DNA from: T3SED10-47 sp046483725
GTDB taxonomy: Bacteria; Bipolaricaulota; Bipolaricaulia; Bipolaricaulales; Bipolaricaulaceae
Length of the DNA: 10,332 bases
Assembly: GCA_046483725.1 (NCBI GenBank)
Contig: JAWOCQ010000046.1
Coordinates: forward strand, 1 to 10,332
Direction: 5' to 3'
The notes under the pieces are model-generated. The model saw only the letters and a program-made list of their open reading frames with translations, was not told the origin of the DNA and did no database searches. Below, in pieces: positions 1-6,361 of the stretch (positions within the stretch are counted from its first letter, which is position 1; each line of letters opens with the position of its first letter). The translations under genes and the position numbers were made by a program.

Positions 1-1
1 C

Positions 2-214
2 TCGAAGAAGCCTGGACAGGACGCGGACATGGAGCAACCGTACACTTTGAGGACAGGCGCCACGGTGCTGGACGTGGTTAAGTACATCCACAGGGAATTC
101 GTCGACAAACTCCGGTTTGTCAGGCTGTGGGGGTCAAGCAAGTTCGACGGACAGCATGCGCCCTTGGATCACGAGGTTCAGGATGGAGACATCGTGGAAA
201 TCCACCTCGCATGA
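2..214 (+). CDS. DRG/Obg-like GTPase, C-terminal TGS domain (5' truncated)
   Basis: This is the last 70 residues of a gene that begins before the window; the frame is open to the left edge. The visible part is a TGS domain of the DRG type. It opens with a Lys-Lys-Pro-Gly-Gln stretch, followed by the pattern LRxGATVxDVVKYIH, then WGSSKFDGQ, then LDHEVQDGDIVEIH at the end. That order (KKPGQ, GATV, WGSS, LDH, DGD-V-EIH) is characteristic of the C-terminus of DRG family GTPases. These are translation-associated, RNA- or ribosome-binding GTPases best known from archaea and eukaryotes and present in some bacteria. The GTPase domain itself is not visible, so nucleotide binding is inferred. The stop codon overlaps the next gene's start (ATGA), implying co-translation. 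An internal ATG at 29 would give a 61-residue protein but would cut off the KKPGQ motif, so I treat it as an internal Met. Confidence 0.85.
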   Translation, partial: SKKPGQDADMEQPYTLRTGATVLDVVKYIHREFVDKLRFVRLWGSSKFDGQHAPLDHEVQDGDIVEIHLA

Positions 215-1359
215 TTGACCCGGTCCGCTTGGCGGAGTCGCTGGTGCGGATACAAAGTGTGTCGGGGGACGAAGCCAATCTGGCCCGGGAGCTGAGCAAC
301 GTACTGCGAACATTTTGTGAGATAGAACAAGGCCCCTGTGGGACTGTTGTCGGACGAATCCGTAGTGGTGATGGGCCTACACTCTTGCTCGAGGGGCATA
401 TGGATACCGTCCCTGTGGGGGATGCAGATGCTTGGACCCGTCCACCGGATGGAAGGGTAGAGGACGGGGTGCTGTGGGGGAGGGGCGCAGTGGATATGAA
501 GGGGGCCATTGCCGCGCAGCTGGCCGGCGCCGAGACAGCTTCCGGGGCAATTCGCGGGACGCTCCTTTTGGTCTATGTGGGGCATGAGGAGACTGCGGAG
601 GGAGTGGCCCTGGGGGAGGCGCTGGATACCTTGCCGCGTCCAGACCTGGTGATTCTGGGGGAGCCCACGGACCTTGCCCTTGCGCTTGGGCACAGGGGGC
701 GGACGGTGCTTCGCCTTCAGGCGCGGGGCGCCCCTGCGCATGCCTCGATGCCCGAACTGGGGGAGAATGCCGTCACCCAGCTCATGGGATTACTCGCGCA
801 GGTTATGGAACGCCCTCTTCCTGCCGATCCCGTTTTGGGCCCGGCTTCGCTCACTCCGGTGGCGGTGGGGGGTGGGGCGGCTGCGCCGATCGTTCCTGAT
901 GCAGCTTGGGCTCTGTTGGATCGGCGGGTAGTGCGGGGGGAAACCGTCGAATCTGTGCTTTCCTTATATGACGGGTTGCCCCTTTCCGTGGAGCAGACGG
1001 AGCTTTCGTTCCACACGGGAGAAGCACGCTGTGGGCAGCAGTTCTTCCCCGCCTGGTGGATGAGCCCCAAGAACACCTGGGCGGTCCAGGCAAGAGAAGC
1101 GCTGGACCGGCCGCCGTATCGGGCATGGCGTTTCTCCACCGATGGGGTCGAGTCTTGCGGTCGACGCGGAATTCCTACGGTTGGCTTCGGCCCGGGCGAT
1201 GAGCGGGCGGCACACCGGGTCGACGAGGGGGTTCCCACAATGGCGGTGTCCCAGGCTGCTGAAGGCTATCGCAGGCTCCTGCTCTCGCTTATGGGGCCAC
1301 AAGCGCCGCCACGATCTCCCGCACGAAGGCCGGGAGGTCGTCGGGAGTGCGGGACGTAA
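211..1359 (+). CDS. M20 family metallohydrolase, YgeY-like
   Basis: A 382-residue di-zinc amidohydrolase/peptidase of the M20 (ArgE/DapE) superfamily, predicted cytoplasmic. The metal and catalytic residues are in place: GHMDTVP with H63 and D65, GRGAVDMKG with bridging D95, GHEET with general base E126 and ligand E127, E151 in GEPTD, and H335 in the last ligand motif GPGDERAAH. H177 sits in the lid/dimerisation domain. The wording around GHMDTVPVGD, GEPTDL, GHRGR and AHASMPE most resembles the YgeY branch (the selenium-metabolism-linked hydrolase name), whose substrate is not established. Deacetylase or dipeptidase activity is therefore only inferred. ATG 211 is chosen because it forms an ATGA overlap with the TGS gene; an open frame back to 127 runs through that gene and is not conserved-looking. 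The last ~21 residues, after LLLSLMG, are Pro/Arg-rich and lie antisense to the conserved end of the next gene. Confidence 0.85.
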   Translation: MIDPVRLAESLVRIQSVSGDEANLARELSNVLRTFCEIEQGPCGTVVGRIRSGDGPTLLLEGHMDTVPVGDADAWTRPPDGRVEDGVLWGRGAVDMKGAIAAQLAGAETASGAIRGTLLLVYVGHEETAEGVALGEALDTLPRPDLVILGEPTDLALALGHRGRTVLRLQARGAPAHASMPELGENAVTQLMGLLAQVMERPLPADPVLGPASLTPVAVGGGAAAPIVPDAAWALLDRRVVRGETVESVLSLYDGLPLSVEQTELSFHTGEARCGQQFFPAWWMSPKNTWAVQAREALDRPPYRAWRFSTDGVESCGRRGIPTVGFGPGDERAAHRVDEGVPTMAVSQAAEGYRRLLLSLMGPQAPPRSPARRPGGRRECGT

Positions 1360-1810
1360 TAAGGTTCCAATCTCTCACAACCGGCTCATCAACCCATGTG
1401 GCGCCGGCGTGCTCGAGGTCGTCGCGGATGGCAGAGAAACTGGTGACACGCTTCCCGGTGACCACCTTGGCCGAGCACAGGACCCACGGGCCGTGGCAAA
1501 TGGAGGCAACCACCTTGCCCGACTGAGCCATCTTGCGTACGAAGTCCACGAGTTCCGCACTCCTGCGCATGATGTCCGGGGCGTATCCGCCGGGGATGAT
1601 CACGGCGTCGAACTCCTCCGCCCGGGCTGAGCGGGCGGCCAGGTCTGCCTTGGCCGGGTACCCCAGCTTGCTCTTGTACTGGGCAGCTTCGGGCCCCACG
1701 CCCACTACCTCGGCACCCTCTTCCTTCATGCGGTAGTAGGGGTACCAGTACTCCAGCTCTTGGTACATGTCCGAAACGAGCACTGCCACACGCTTTCCGT
1801 TCAGCTTCAT
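1289..1810 (-). CDS. DJ-1/PfpI family protein
   Basis: A 173-residue single-domain protein of the DJ-1/ThiJ/PfpI superfamily, normal length for PfpI-type members. It has the Rossmann-like N-terminus (KRVAVLVSD), the IIPGGYAPD loop at 71-79, and the nucleophile elbow ASICHGPW with Cys105 and His106. The C-terminal block NLITSRTPDDLPAF is typical of PfpI/YhbO-like proteins. Relatives have been reported as proteases, glyoxalases or deglycases acting on damaged molecules; the precise activity here is not known. The position of the conserved Glu that contacts the catalytic Cys in PH1704-type enzymes appears to be Gln17. The ATG start follows a purine-rich ribosome site, AAGGAGG at 1821-1815, with a 4-base gap. 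It lies 22 bases after the Sua5 gene on the same strand and probably shares its transcript. Confidence 0.88.
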   Translation of the reverse strand: MKLNGKRVAVLVSDMYQELEYWYPYYRMKEEGAEVVGVGPEAAQYKSKLGYPAKADLAARSARAEEFDAVIIPGGYAPDIMRRSAELVDFVRKMAQSGKVVASICHGPWVLCSAKVVTGKRVTSFSAIRDDLEHAGATWVDEPVVRDWNLITSRTPDDLPAFVREIVAALVAP

Positions 1811-1832
1811 CCTCCCTCCTTTGTCCTTGTTC

Positions 1833-2843
1833 TCAGCGTAGGATCCACACGCGTTCGCCTGCCAGCCTGGCTCGACCGGACGAGGCCCGCCGCAAGCGGT
1901 CGGCGATCGCCAGTCCTAGTCCTTCTTCCGGAACGGGTTCGGCGACGATGGCCGTTAGGTCGGCGGCGTCCAATCTCCGCAGCGCGGCAAAGAACTGAGC
2001 CGCGGCCTCTCGCAAGTCACCGCTTGCTGAGAGCTGCTCCACTCGGCTGAAGGCCTTCCAGGGCTCCTTGAACGCTAGCATCCCACAGCGACGGCGCTCG
2101 AGGTACTCACTGCTACCCCCCGGGGCTCCCGGCTCCAAGAGGAATAGGGGCGTATGGGGAAGGTAGTGTCTGGGGAGAGTCCCCGGCGAGCTGGAAGGGC
2201 TCACCGGGGCGTTCACGCTCAGGTCGGGTACCAATTCCCGCAGGGCCTCCAGAGCTGTACCGCCGGGTCTCAACAGCCGCGGGGGAGACTCGGCTAAGGA
2301 CAACACCGTAGATTCGATTCCCACATCGGTTGGGCCGGCAGCCAACGCCGCCTCCACCTGTTTGTCCAGGTCGCTTAATACATGCTCGTGGTGGGTGGGG
2401 CTGGATCTGCCGAACCGGTTGGCACTGGGGGCAGCGATAGGGCGGTCGGATGCTCGAATCAGCTGGAGGGCCACCGGATGCGAGGGCATACGTACAGCTA
2501 CAGTGGGAAGCCCTGCAGTGACGATATCCGGCACTCGCTTGGCTTTTGGCAGCACCAGCGTCAGGGGACCCGGCCAGAAGCGGTCCATGAGCGTTTGGGC
2601 GAGCGGGGGGATGGACTTCCACAGGGTGCGCACTTCGTCCTGGGACGCCACATGGACGATGGTTGGGTCAAACCGAGGGCGGCCCTTCACCTCGAACACA
2701 CGGGCGACGGCATCCGCGGAGAGAGCGTCCGCACCCAGCCCGTACACGGTCTCGGTGGGGAAAGCCACCAGGCCCCCTCGACGGATCACCTCCGCCGCTT
2801 GGGCGATGCCTGACTCATCCGCGTTCAACAGCAGTGTATTCAC
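1833..2843 (-). CDS. sua5: Threonylcarbamoyl-AMP synthase, full-length Sua5 type
   Basis: A 336-residue two-domain enzyme. Residues ~10-205 form the YrdC/TsaC domain, which makes L-threonylcarbamoyl-AMP from threonine, bicarbonate and ATP. This is the first step of the t6A37 modification of ANN-decoding tRNAs. Visible family motifs are FPTETVYGLGADA (28-40), KGRPRFDPTIVHV (53-65), FWPGPLTLVL (89-98) and PSANRFGRSSPT (139-150). The linker SPGTLPRHY (219-227) marks the Sua5 form with its extra C-terminal domain (about 230-336), absent from the short TsaC form. Where most relatives have a FNP-like loop, this one has FDP. The start is GTG; an in-frame TAG lies six codons upstream, and no good Shine-Dalgarno sits in front. 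A TAGGAT hexamer six bases before the GTG suggests a leaderless or near-leaderless transcript. Downstream is the DJ-1/PfpI gene. Confidence 0.93.
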   Translation of the reverse strand: MNTLLLNADESGIAQAAEVIRRGGLVAFPTETVYGLGADALSADAVARVFEVKGRPRFDPTIVHVASQDEVRTLWKSIPPLAQTLMDRFWPGPLTLVLPKAKRVPDIVTAGLPTVAVRMPSHPVALQLIRASDRPIAAPSANRFGRSSPTHHEHVLSDLDKQVEAALAAGPTDVGIESTVLSLAESPPRLLRPGGTALEALRELVPDLSVNAPVSPSSSPGTLPRHYLPHTPLFLLEPGAPGGSSEYLERRRCGMLAFKEPWKAFSRVEQLSASGDLREAAAQFFAALRRLDAADLTAIVAEPVPEEGLGLAIADRLRRASSGRARLAGERVWILR

Positions 2844-2849
2844 AGTCCT

Positions 2850-2855
2850 ATCCTA
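2850..2855 (-). promoter_or_regulatory. Possible -10 box (TAGGAT) of the Sua5 gene
   Basis: TAGGAT on the minus strand matches the TANNNT pattern (4 of 6 to TATAAT) and ends six bases before the GTG start of the Sua5 gene. This is the same geometry as the leaderless promoter on the other strand. No recognisable -35 is present at 17 bases. The call is weak by itself and rests mainly on spacing and on the absence of a clear Shine-Dalgarno. Confidence 0.3.
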
Positions 2856-2887
2856 CTCCCATGTGCGGGTCGCAGCACAGGGCACGG

Positions 2888-2893
2888 TATAAT
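2888..2893 (+). promoter_or_regulatory. Consensus -10 box giving a probable leaderless transcript
   Basis: A perfect TATAAT ends nine bases before the ATG of the amidohydrolase gene. Initiation 6-9 bases after a -10 would start the RNA at or just before the ATG, leaving no room for a ribosome site, and none is seen. No convincing -35 occurs at 16-18 bases (GCGGGT at 17), so strength may depend on an activator or on upstream contacts. The 59-bp gap is shared with the divergent Sua5 gene. Confidence 0.6.
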
Positions 2894-2902
2894 GTAACCC
2901 AT

Positions 2903-4402
2903 ATGGGAGCTGAACTTATAGTGCATAACTGCGTGCTTCCTTTGGGGGAGCCCGGACACGATGCGATTGCGGTTCGCTGCGGGCGGATTCAGGCAGTAGG
3001 GCGGCAACAGGATGTTTTCCGGCTGCGCAACGAGGGCACCATGACGATGGATCTGTCAGGCAAGCCCGTGCTTCCCGGGTTCTTCGACGCCCACACCCAC
3101 TTCCTGCAGACCGGCTTGGAACTGACCTACTATGTAAATCTCTCCACGGCGCGCTCTCTGTCCGACGCGCTGGATATGCTGGCCGAGGCCGCCCAGAAGC
3201 GCCCTGATCAGTGGGTAGTGGGACGCGGGTGGGACGAATCGCGTTGGAAAGAGAAGCGTTATCTCGAGCGACAGGACCTGGATCGGGCGATCCCGCGGCA
3301 GCCGGGTTGTGCAGTGCGCGTGGACGGGCACCTTATTGCCTGCAATACCCTAGCTTTGGCGCACTGCTCGGCCCCCGAAGGGGAGCTGGTGGACCGCGAG
3401 CGGGGACACTTGCGAGAGACACCGGCCTGGGAACTCCTGGCAGGCATTCGCCTGGACCCGGAGGAGGGAATGGAGGCGTTGGCGGAGGCCTCGCGCCACG
3501 CGGCGGCGCTGGGCGTAACGGCGGTGGCGGAGATGGGCGGTGGGGCTGCCATGAAAGCCTACCAGGCTGCTCATCGGCGCGAGCTTTTGCAGACACGTGC
3601 ATTTCTTTATCTGCCTCGGGAAGGCTTGGGTTCCCTCACGGAGCTTGAAATCGAGCGCGGTTTCGGTGATGAAAAGCTGCGGATCGCTGGACTGAAGGCT
3701 TTCTTGGACGGCTCTGTGGGTGCGGGCAGCGCCGCGCTCCAGGAGCCCTACGTGGGCAGGGAAGACTGCGGGAGCCTCCTTATGGACGAGGGGGAGTTGG
3801 CCAAGCTGTGGCATGCGGCCGGCCATGCGGGGCTCCAGCTTGCGGTGCATGCCATTGGCGATCGGGCGATCGACACAGCTCTTTCCGCTGCGAGCGCTGC
3901 CGGCGTCATATCCGAGGACAGGCACCGCCTGGAGCACCTGGAGCTGGCCACGGAGGAACAGCTGGACCGTATGGCGGATCTTGGGCTCGTGGCGTCCATG
4001 CAGCCGAACTTCGTGGCCAACTGGAGCGGCTGGGGAGGGATGTACGAGAAGCGTTTGGGGCCTGAGCGGGACGCCCGCATCGACCCTCATGCGTGGGTTC
4101 TTGGGCGGGAAATACCGCTGGCTTTTGGGTCGGACGGGATGCCCATGGGGCCGCTTTCGGGGATGGCTGCTGTGTTGGCGCCCCCCCATGAGCCGCAGCG
4201 TGTTCCGCTTGAAGATGCGCTCCGTGCGTATACAAGCGGTGCAGCGTGGGCCGCGTTTGCCGATGAGGAATTGGGGCGGATCGCGAAGGGCTGCCGCGCT
4301 GACCTGGTGGTTCTATCCGCTGACCCCCGCAGGGAGCCGGGGGAGGAGGTTCGGGTGGAGATGACCTTCCTCGGTGGACAGCGCATCTTCGAACGTCGCT
4401 GA
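2903..4402 (+). CDS. YtcJ-like amidohydrolase (amidohydrolase 3 family)
   Basis: A 499-residue metal-dependent hydrolase of the YtcJ/NfdA (amidohydrolase_3) group. The N-terminal beta-sandwich part (1-57) leads into PGFFDAHTHF with H64 and H66. Then come a candidate bridging Lys265 in LKAFLDGSVG, His316 in HAIGDRA, His345 in RLEHLEL and Asp411 in GSDGMP. These are all in the order expected for a TIM-barrel amidohydrolase, and the C-terminal sandwich ends with GCRADLVVLSADP. Such enzymes hydrolyse N-formyl or other amide bonds in varied small molecules; the substrate cannot be read from sequence. No signal peptide is present, so it is cytoplasmic. I chose ATG 2903, directly after a TATAAT, because the longer frame back to 2663 runs antisense through the Sua5 gene and carries no family motifs. 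The mutM gene follows after five bases. Confidence 0.9.
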   Translation: MGAELIVHNCVLPLGEPGHDAIAVRCGRIQAVGRQQDVFRLRNEGTMTMDLSGKPVLPGFFDAHTHFLQTGLELTYYVNLSTARSLSDALDMLAEAAQKRPDQWVVGRGWDESRWKEKRYLERQDLDRAIPRQPGCAVRVDGHLIACNTLALAHCSAPEGELVDRERGHLRETPAWELLAGIRLDPEEGMEALAEASRHAAALGVTAVAEMGGGAAMKAYQAAHRRELLQTRAFLYLPREGLGSLTELEIERGFGDEKLRIAGLKAFLDGSVGAGSAALQEPYVGREDCGSLLMDEGELAKLWHAAGHAGLQLAVHAIGDRAIDTALSAASAAGVISEDRHRLEHLELATEEQLDRMADLGLVASMQPNFVANWSGWGGMYEKRLGPERDARIDPHAWVLGREIPLAFGSDGMPMGPLSGMAAVLAPPHEPQRVPLEDALRAYTSGAAWAAFADEELGRIAKGCRADLVVLSADPRREPGEEVRVEMTFLGGQRIFERR

Positions 4403-4407
4403 CCGCC

Positions 4408-5190
4408 GTGCCTGAGCTTCCTGAAGTGGAAACCATGGTCTGGCTGTTGCGCCCACGTGTGGAGGGCGCGTTGCTGGAGATGGCGGGGACAACGGACCCG
4501 GCGCTCTCCGAGGCGGTGCAGCAGGTGCGCACGCCGGCTACGGTGGAGCTCTTGTCCAGGAGGGGCAAGTACGTGCTTATGCGGACGGATGCTGCGCAAT
4601 GGACTGTTATTCACCCTCGTATGAGCGGGAGGCTTGTGTGGGGGCAGGCGGGCCGAGGGGAGCGAGTGCGCTCTTTGTGGCGCTTCTCCACCGGGGAGAT
4701 GCGTCTGGTGGATCAACGCAGGCTGGCCACAGTGGAGGTTGCCGACGGGACTGAACCTGAGCTTAGTCTAGGACCCGAACCGTTGGAGGGCCTTGATTGG
4801 CTTCCGAATGCTCTTGCGCGTTCCCGCATGCCGGTCAAGGTATGGCTCATGGACCAGCACAAGATTGCGGGGATCGGCAACATCTACGCCTCGGAGATTT
4901 GCTTCCGAGCGCGGGTGGATCCCCGCCGTCCGGCCTGCAAACTGGAAGGAGATGAGGTGGTGCGGATTGTCGAGGAGATACCGGCGGTACTGGAAAAGGC
5001 TATCGGCGGACAGGGAACCACGCTGAGCGACGGGGGCTACCGGGGTCCGCGAGGGGAGCTGGGGAGGTTCGCCTTGCAGCTGGCTGTGTACGGGCGGGAG
5101 GGCGCTCCGTGTGCCGCTTGTGGGATGGCGGTGCGCCGGCTGGTTCAGTCGGGGCGAAGCACTTTCTACTGCCCGAACTGTCAACACTGA
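4408..5190 (+). CDS. mutM: Formamidopyrimidine-DNA glycosylase (Fpg/MutM)
   Basis: A 260-residue bifunctional glycosylase/AP lyase that removes 8-oxoguanine and formamidopyrimidines. The N-terminus is PELPEVET after the initiator Met, giving the catalytic Pro2 and Glu3. The conserved Lys54 lies in RRGKYVL, and M72 in HPRMSGR is the void-filling Met. The helix-two-turn-helix motif GIGNIYASEI carries Asn158. The C-terminal zinc finger has Cys235, Cys238, Cys255 and Cys258, with Arg250 in the GRSTFYCPNC tip. One oddity is that the usual RRFG void-filling loop reads RRLA (104-107), putting Leu106 where E. coli has Phe110. The start is GTG at 4408, fixed by the need for Pro2 directly after Met. 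It sits five bases after the amidohydrolase stop with no visible ribosome site, so translational coupling is likely. Confidence 0.96.
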   Translation: MPELPEVETMVWLLRPRVEGALLEMAGTTDPALSEAVQQVRTPATVELLSRRGKYVLMRTDAAQWTVIHPRMSGRLVWGQAGRGERVRSLWRFSTGEMRLVDQRRLATVEVADGTEPELSLGPEPLEGLDWLPNALARSRMPVKVWLMDQHKIAGIGNIYASEICFRARVDPRRPACKLEGDEVVRIVEEIPAVLEKAIGGQGTTLSDGGYRGPRGELGRFALQLAVYGREGAPCAACGMAVRRLVQSGRSTFYCPNCQH

Positions 5191-5193
5191 GCG

Positions 5194-5222
5194 CCGCAGG
5201 CGTGTTCTACGGGCGCCTGTGG
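5194..5222 (+). other. Short hairpin between mutM and the MscS gene
   Basis: CCGCAGGCG at 5194-5202 can pair with CGCCTGTGG at 5214-5222 (nine pairs, one G:U) around an 11-base loop, just after the mutM stop. It could slow or partly terminate transcription, or protect the 3' end. It has no T-run after it, so I do not call it an intrinsic terminator. Confidence 0.35.
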
Positions 5223-5272
5223 GGGCCTAGCGGTCGGCCGTAGAATTCGTAATCCTTGCCTTGGGCGAGGCC

Positions 5273-5282
5273 GGGGAGGTGA
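5273..5282 (+). promoter_or_regulatory. Ribosome binding site deciding the GTG start of the MscS gene
   Basis: GGGGAGGTGA is almost fully complementary to the 16S 3' end and lies five bases before GTG 5288. It rules out the upstream in-frame TTG at 5261 and the GTG at 5279 that lies within the site itself. Confidence 0.8.
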
Positions 5283-5287
5283 AATTC

Positions 5288-6352
5288 GTGGGAGTGTTGG
5301 CCGGGGAGTTCTACGGCAATCCGTGGTGGCTGTGGGGCGTTGCCGCGGGTGTGGGTGTGGGCGTGGCGCTGGTTCTATATTTGCTCAAGCGCATCCTGGC
5401 CCGCAAGGTGGCGAAGTACGATTCTACTACCGCCCCTTCGTGGTGCCGGTTCGGTGTGGATCTGGTACGGAGAATCAAGCGGTTCTTCTTAGTGGCGCTG
5501 GGTTTGTACGCTGCGGTTTTGGTGGTAAGCCTGCCCGAGGCGGTGGAGAGGGGCGTTTCGGCAGTGGTGATGCTGGCATTCCTCCTCCAACTGGGGTTCT
5601 GGGGTAGCGGGGCGATCTCCTTTTGGCTGAACCGATACGCCCGGCAGAAGATGGAAGAGGACGCGGCGACCGCTACCACCGCACGCGCGCTAAGTTTCCT
5701 GGCCAACCTGTTACTATGGTCGATTGTTGTCATCGTGGCACTTGACAATCTGGGTGTCAAGGTGACTTCCTTGATTGCCGGCCTTGGGATCGGTGGTTTG
5801 GCGGTCGCCCTGGCTCTACAGAACGTCCTCGGTGACCTGTTCGCATCGCTTTCCATTGTACTAGACAAACCGTTTGTCCTAGGTGACTTCATCATCGTAG
5901 GCGATCTGCTAGGCACGGTGGAACACATCGGGCTGAAGACGACCCGGGTACGCAGCCTGTCCGGTGAGCAACTGGTCTTTTCCAACAACGACCTTCTGAG
6001 CAGCCGCATACGAAACTTCAAACGGATGTTTAGCCGGCGCATCGTTTTCTACATAGGGGTTACCTATCAGACCCCCTACGAGAAGCTAGAGATGATCCCA
6101 GGCATGATACGGGAGGTCGTTGAGCAACAGGAGAATACACAGTTCGACCGTGCGCACTTCGCTGAGTACGGGGATTTTGCTTTGCGGTTTGAGGTCGTCT
6201 ACTACGTGATGGTGCCCGATTACGCCGTCTATCGGGATGTACAGCAAGCGATCAACCTTGAGCTATACCGGCGCTTTGCCGAGCACGGCATTGAGTTCGC
6301 CTATCCTACGCAGACCCTGTTTCTGCAGAAGACGGAGCCCGGCTCGGGGTGA
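5288..6352 (+). CDS. Small-conductance mechanosensitive channel, MscS family
   Basis: A 354-residue integral membrane channel that opens under membrane tension to release solutes on osmotic downshock. Hydrophobic segments lie at about 12-33, 66-82, 90-114, 136-153 and 158-178. The last is the pore helix, with the Gly/Ala pattern SLIAGLGIGGLAVALALQN typical of MscS TM3. The beta domain follows (about 185-250, with DKPFVLGDFIIVGD), then the alpha/beta cytoplasmic domain ending in the family signature FAYPTQTLFL at 337-346. Five membrane segments rather than three place it among the mid-sized MscS-like channels. The GTG start is set by the adjacent ribosome site. A 97-bp gap separates it from mutM and nine bases separate it from trmB, so it and trmB are probably co-transcribed. 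The sequence shows nothing about regulation. Confidence 0.92.
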   Translation: MGVLAGEFYGNPWWLWGVAAGVGVGVALVLYLLKRILARKVAKYDSTTAPSWCRFGVDLVRRIKRFFLVALGLYAAVLVVSLPEAVERGVSAVVMLAFLLQLGFWGSGAISFWLNRYARQKMEEDAATATTARALSFLANLLLWSIVVIVALDNLGVKVTSLIAGLGIGGLAVALALQNVLGDLFASLSIVLDKPFVLGDFIIVGDLLGTVEHIGLKTTRVRSLSGEQLVFSNNDLLSSRIRNFKRMFSRRIVFYIGVTYQTPYEKLEMIPGMIREVVEQQENTQFDRAHFAEYGDFALRFEVVYYVMVPDYAVYRDVQQAINLELYRRFAEHGIEFAYPTQTLFLQKTEPGSG

Positions 6353-6361
6353 GTGGTCTAG

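Noticed and set aside
2663..2902. Upstream extension of the amidohydrolase reading frame
   Set aside because: It is antisense to the conserved N-terminus of Sua5, has no amidohydrolase similarity, and is low-complexity Arg/Pro/His-rich.
3906..4716. Long minus-strand frames opposite the amidohydrolase and mutM genes
   Set aside because: Their products are Arg/Pro/Ser-rich with no motifs, while the plus-strand genes carry complete catalytic signatures; typical antisense shadows in GC-rich DNA.
5194..5222. Intrinsic terminator after mutM
   Set aside because: The stem is real but no T-run follows; G/C-rich sequence continues, so it is listed only as a hairpin.
5241..5246. TAGAAT as a -10 box for the MscS gene
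   Set aside because: Only TGTGGG lies at a 17-base distance where a -35 should be, and no extended -10 TG is present; too weak to call.
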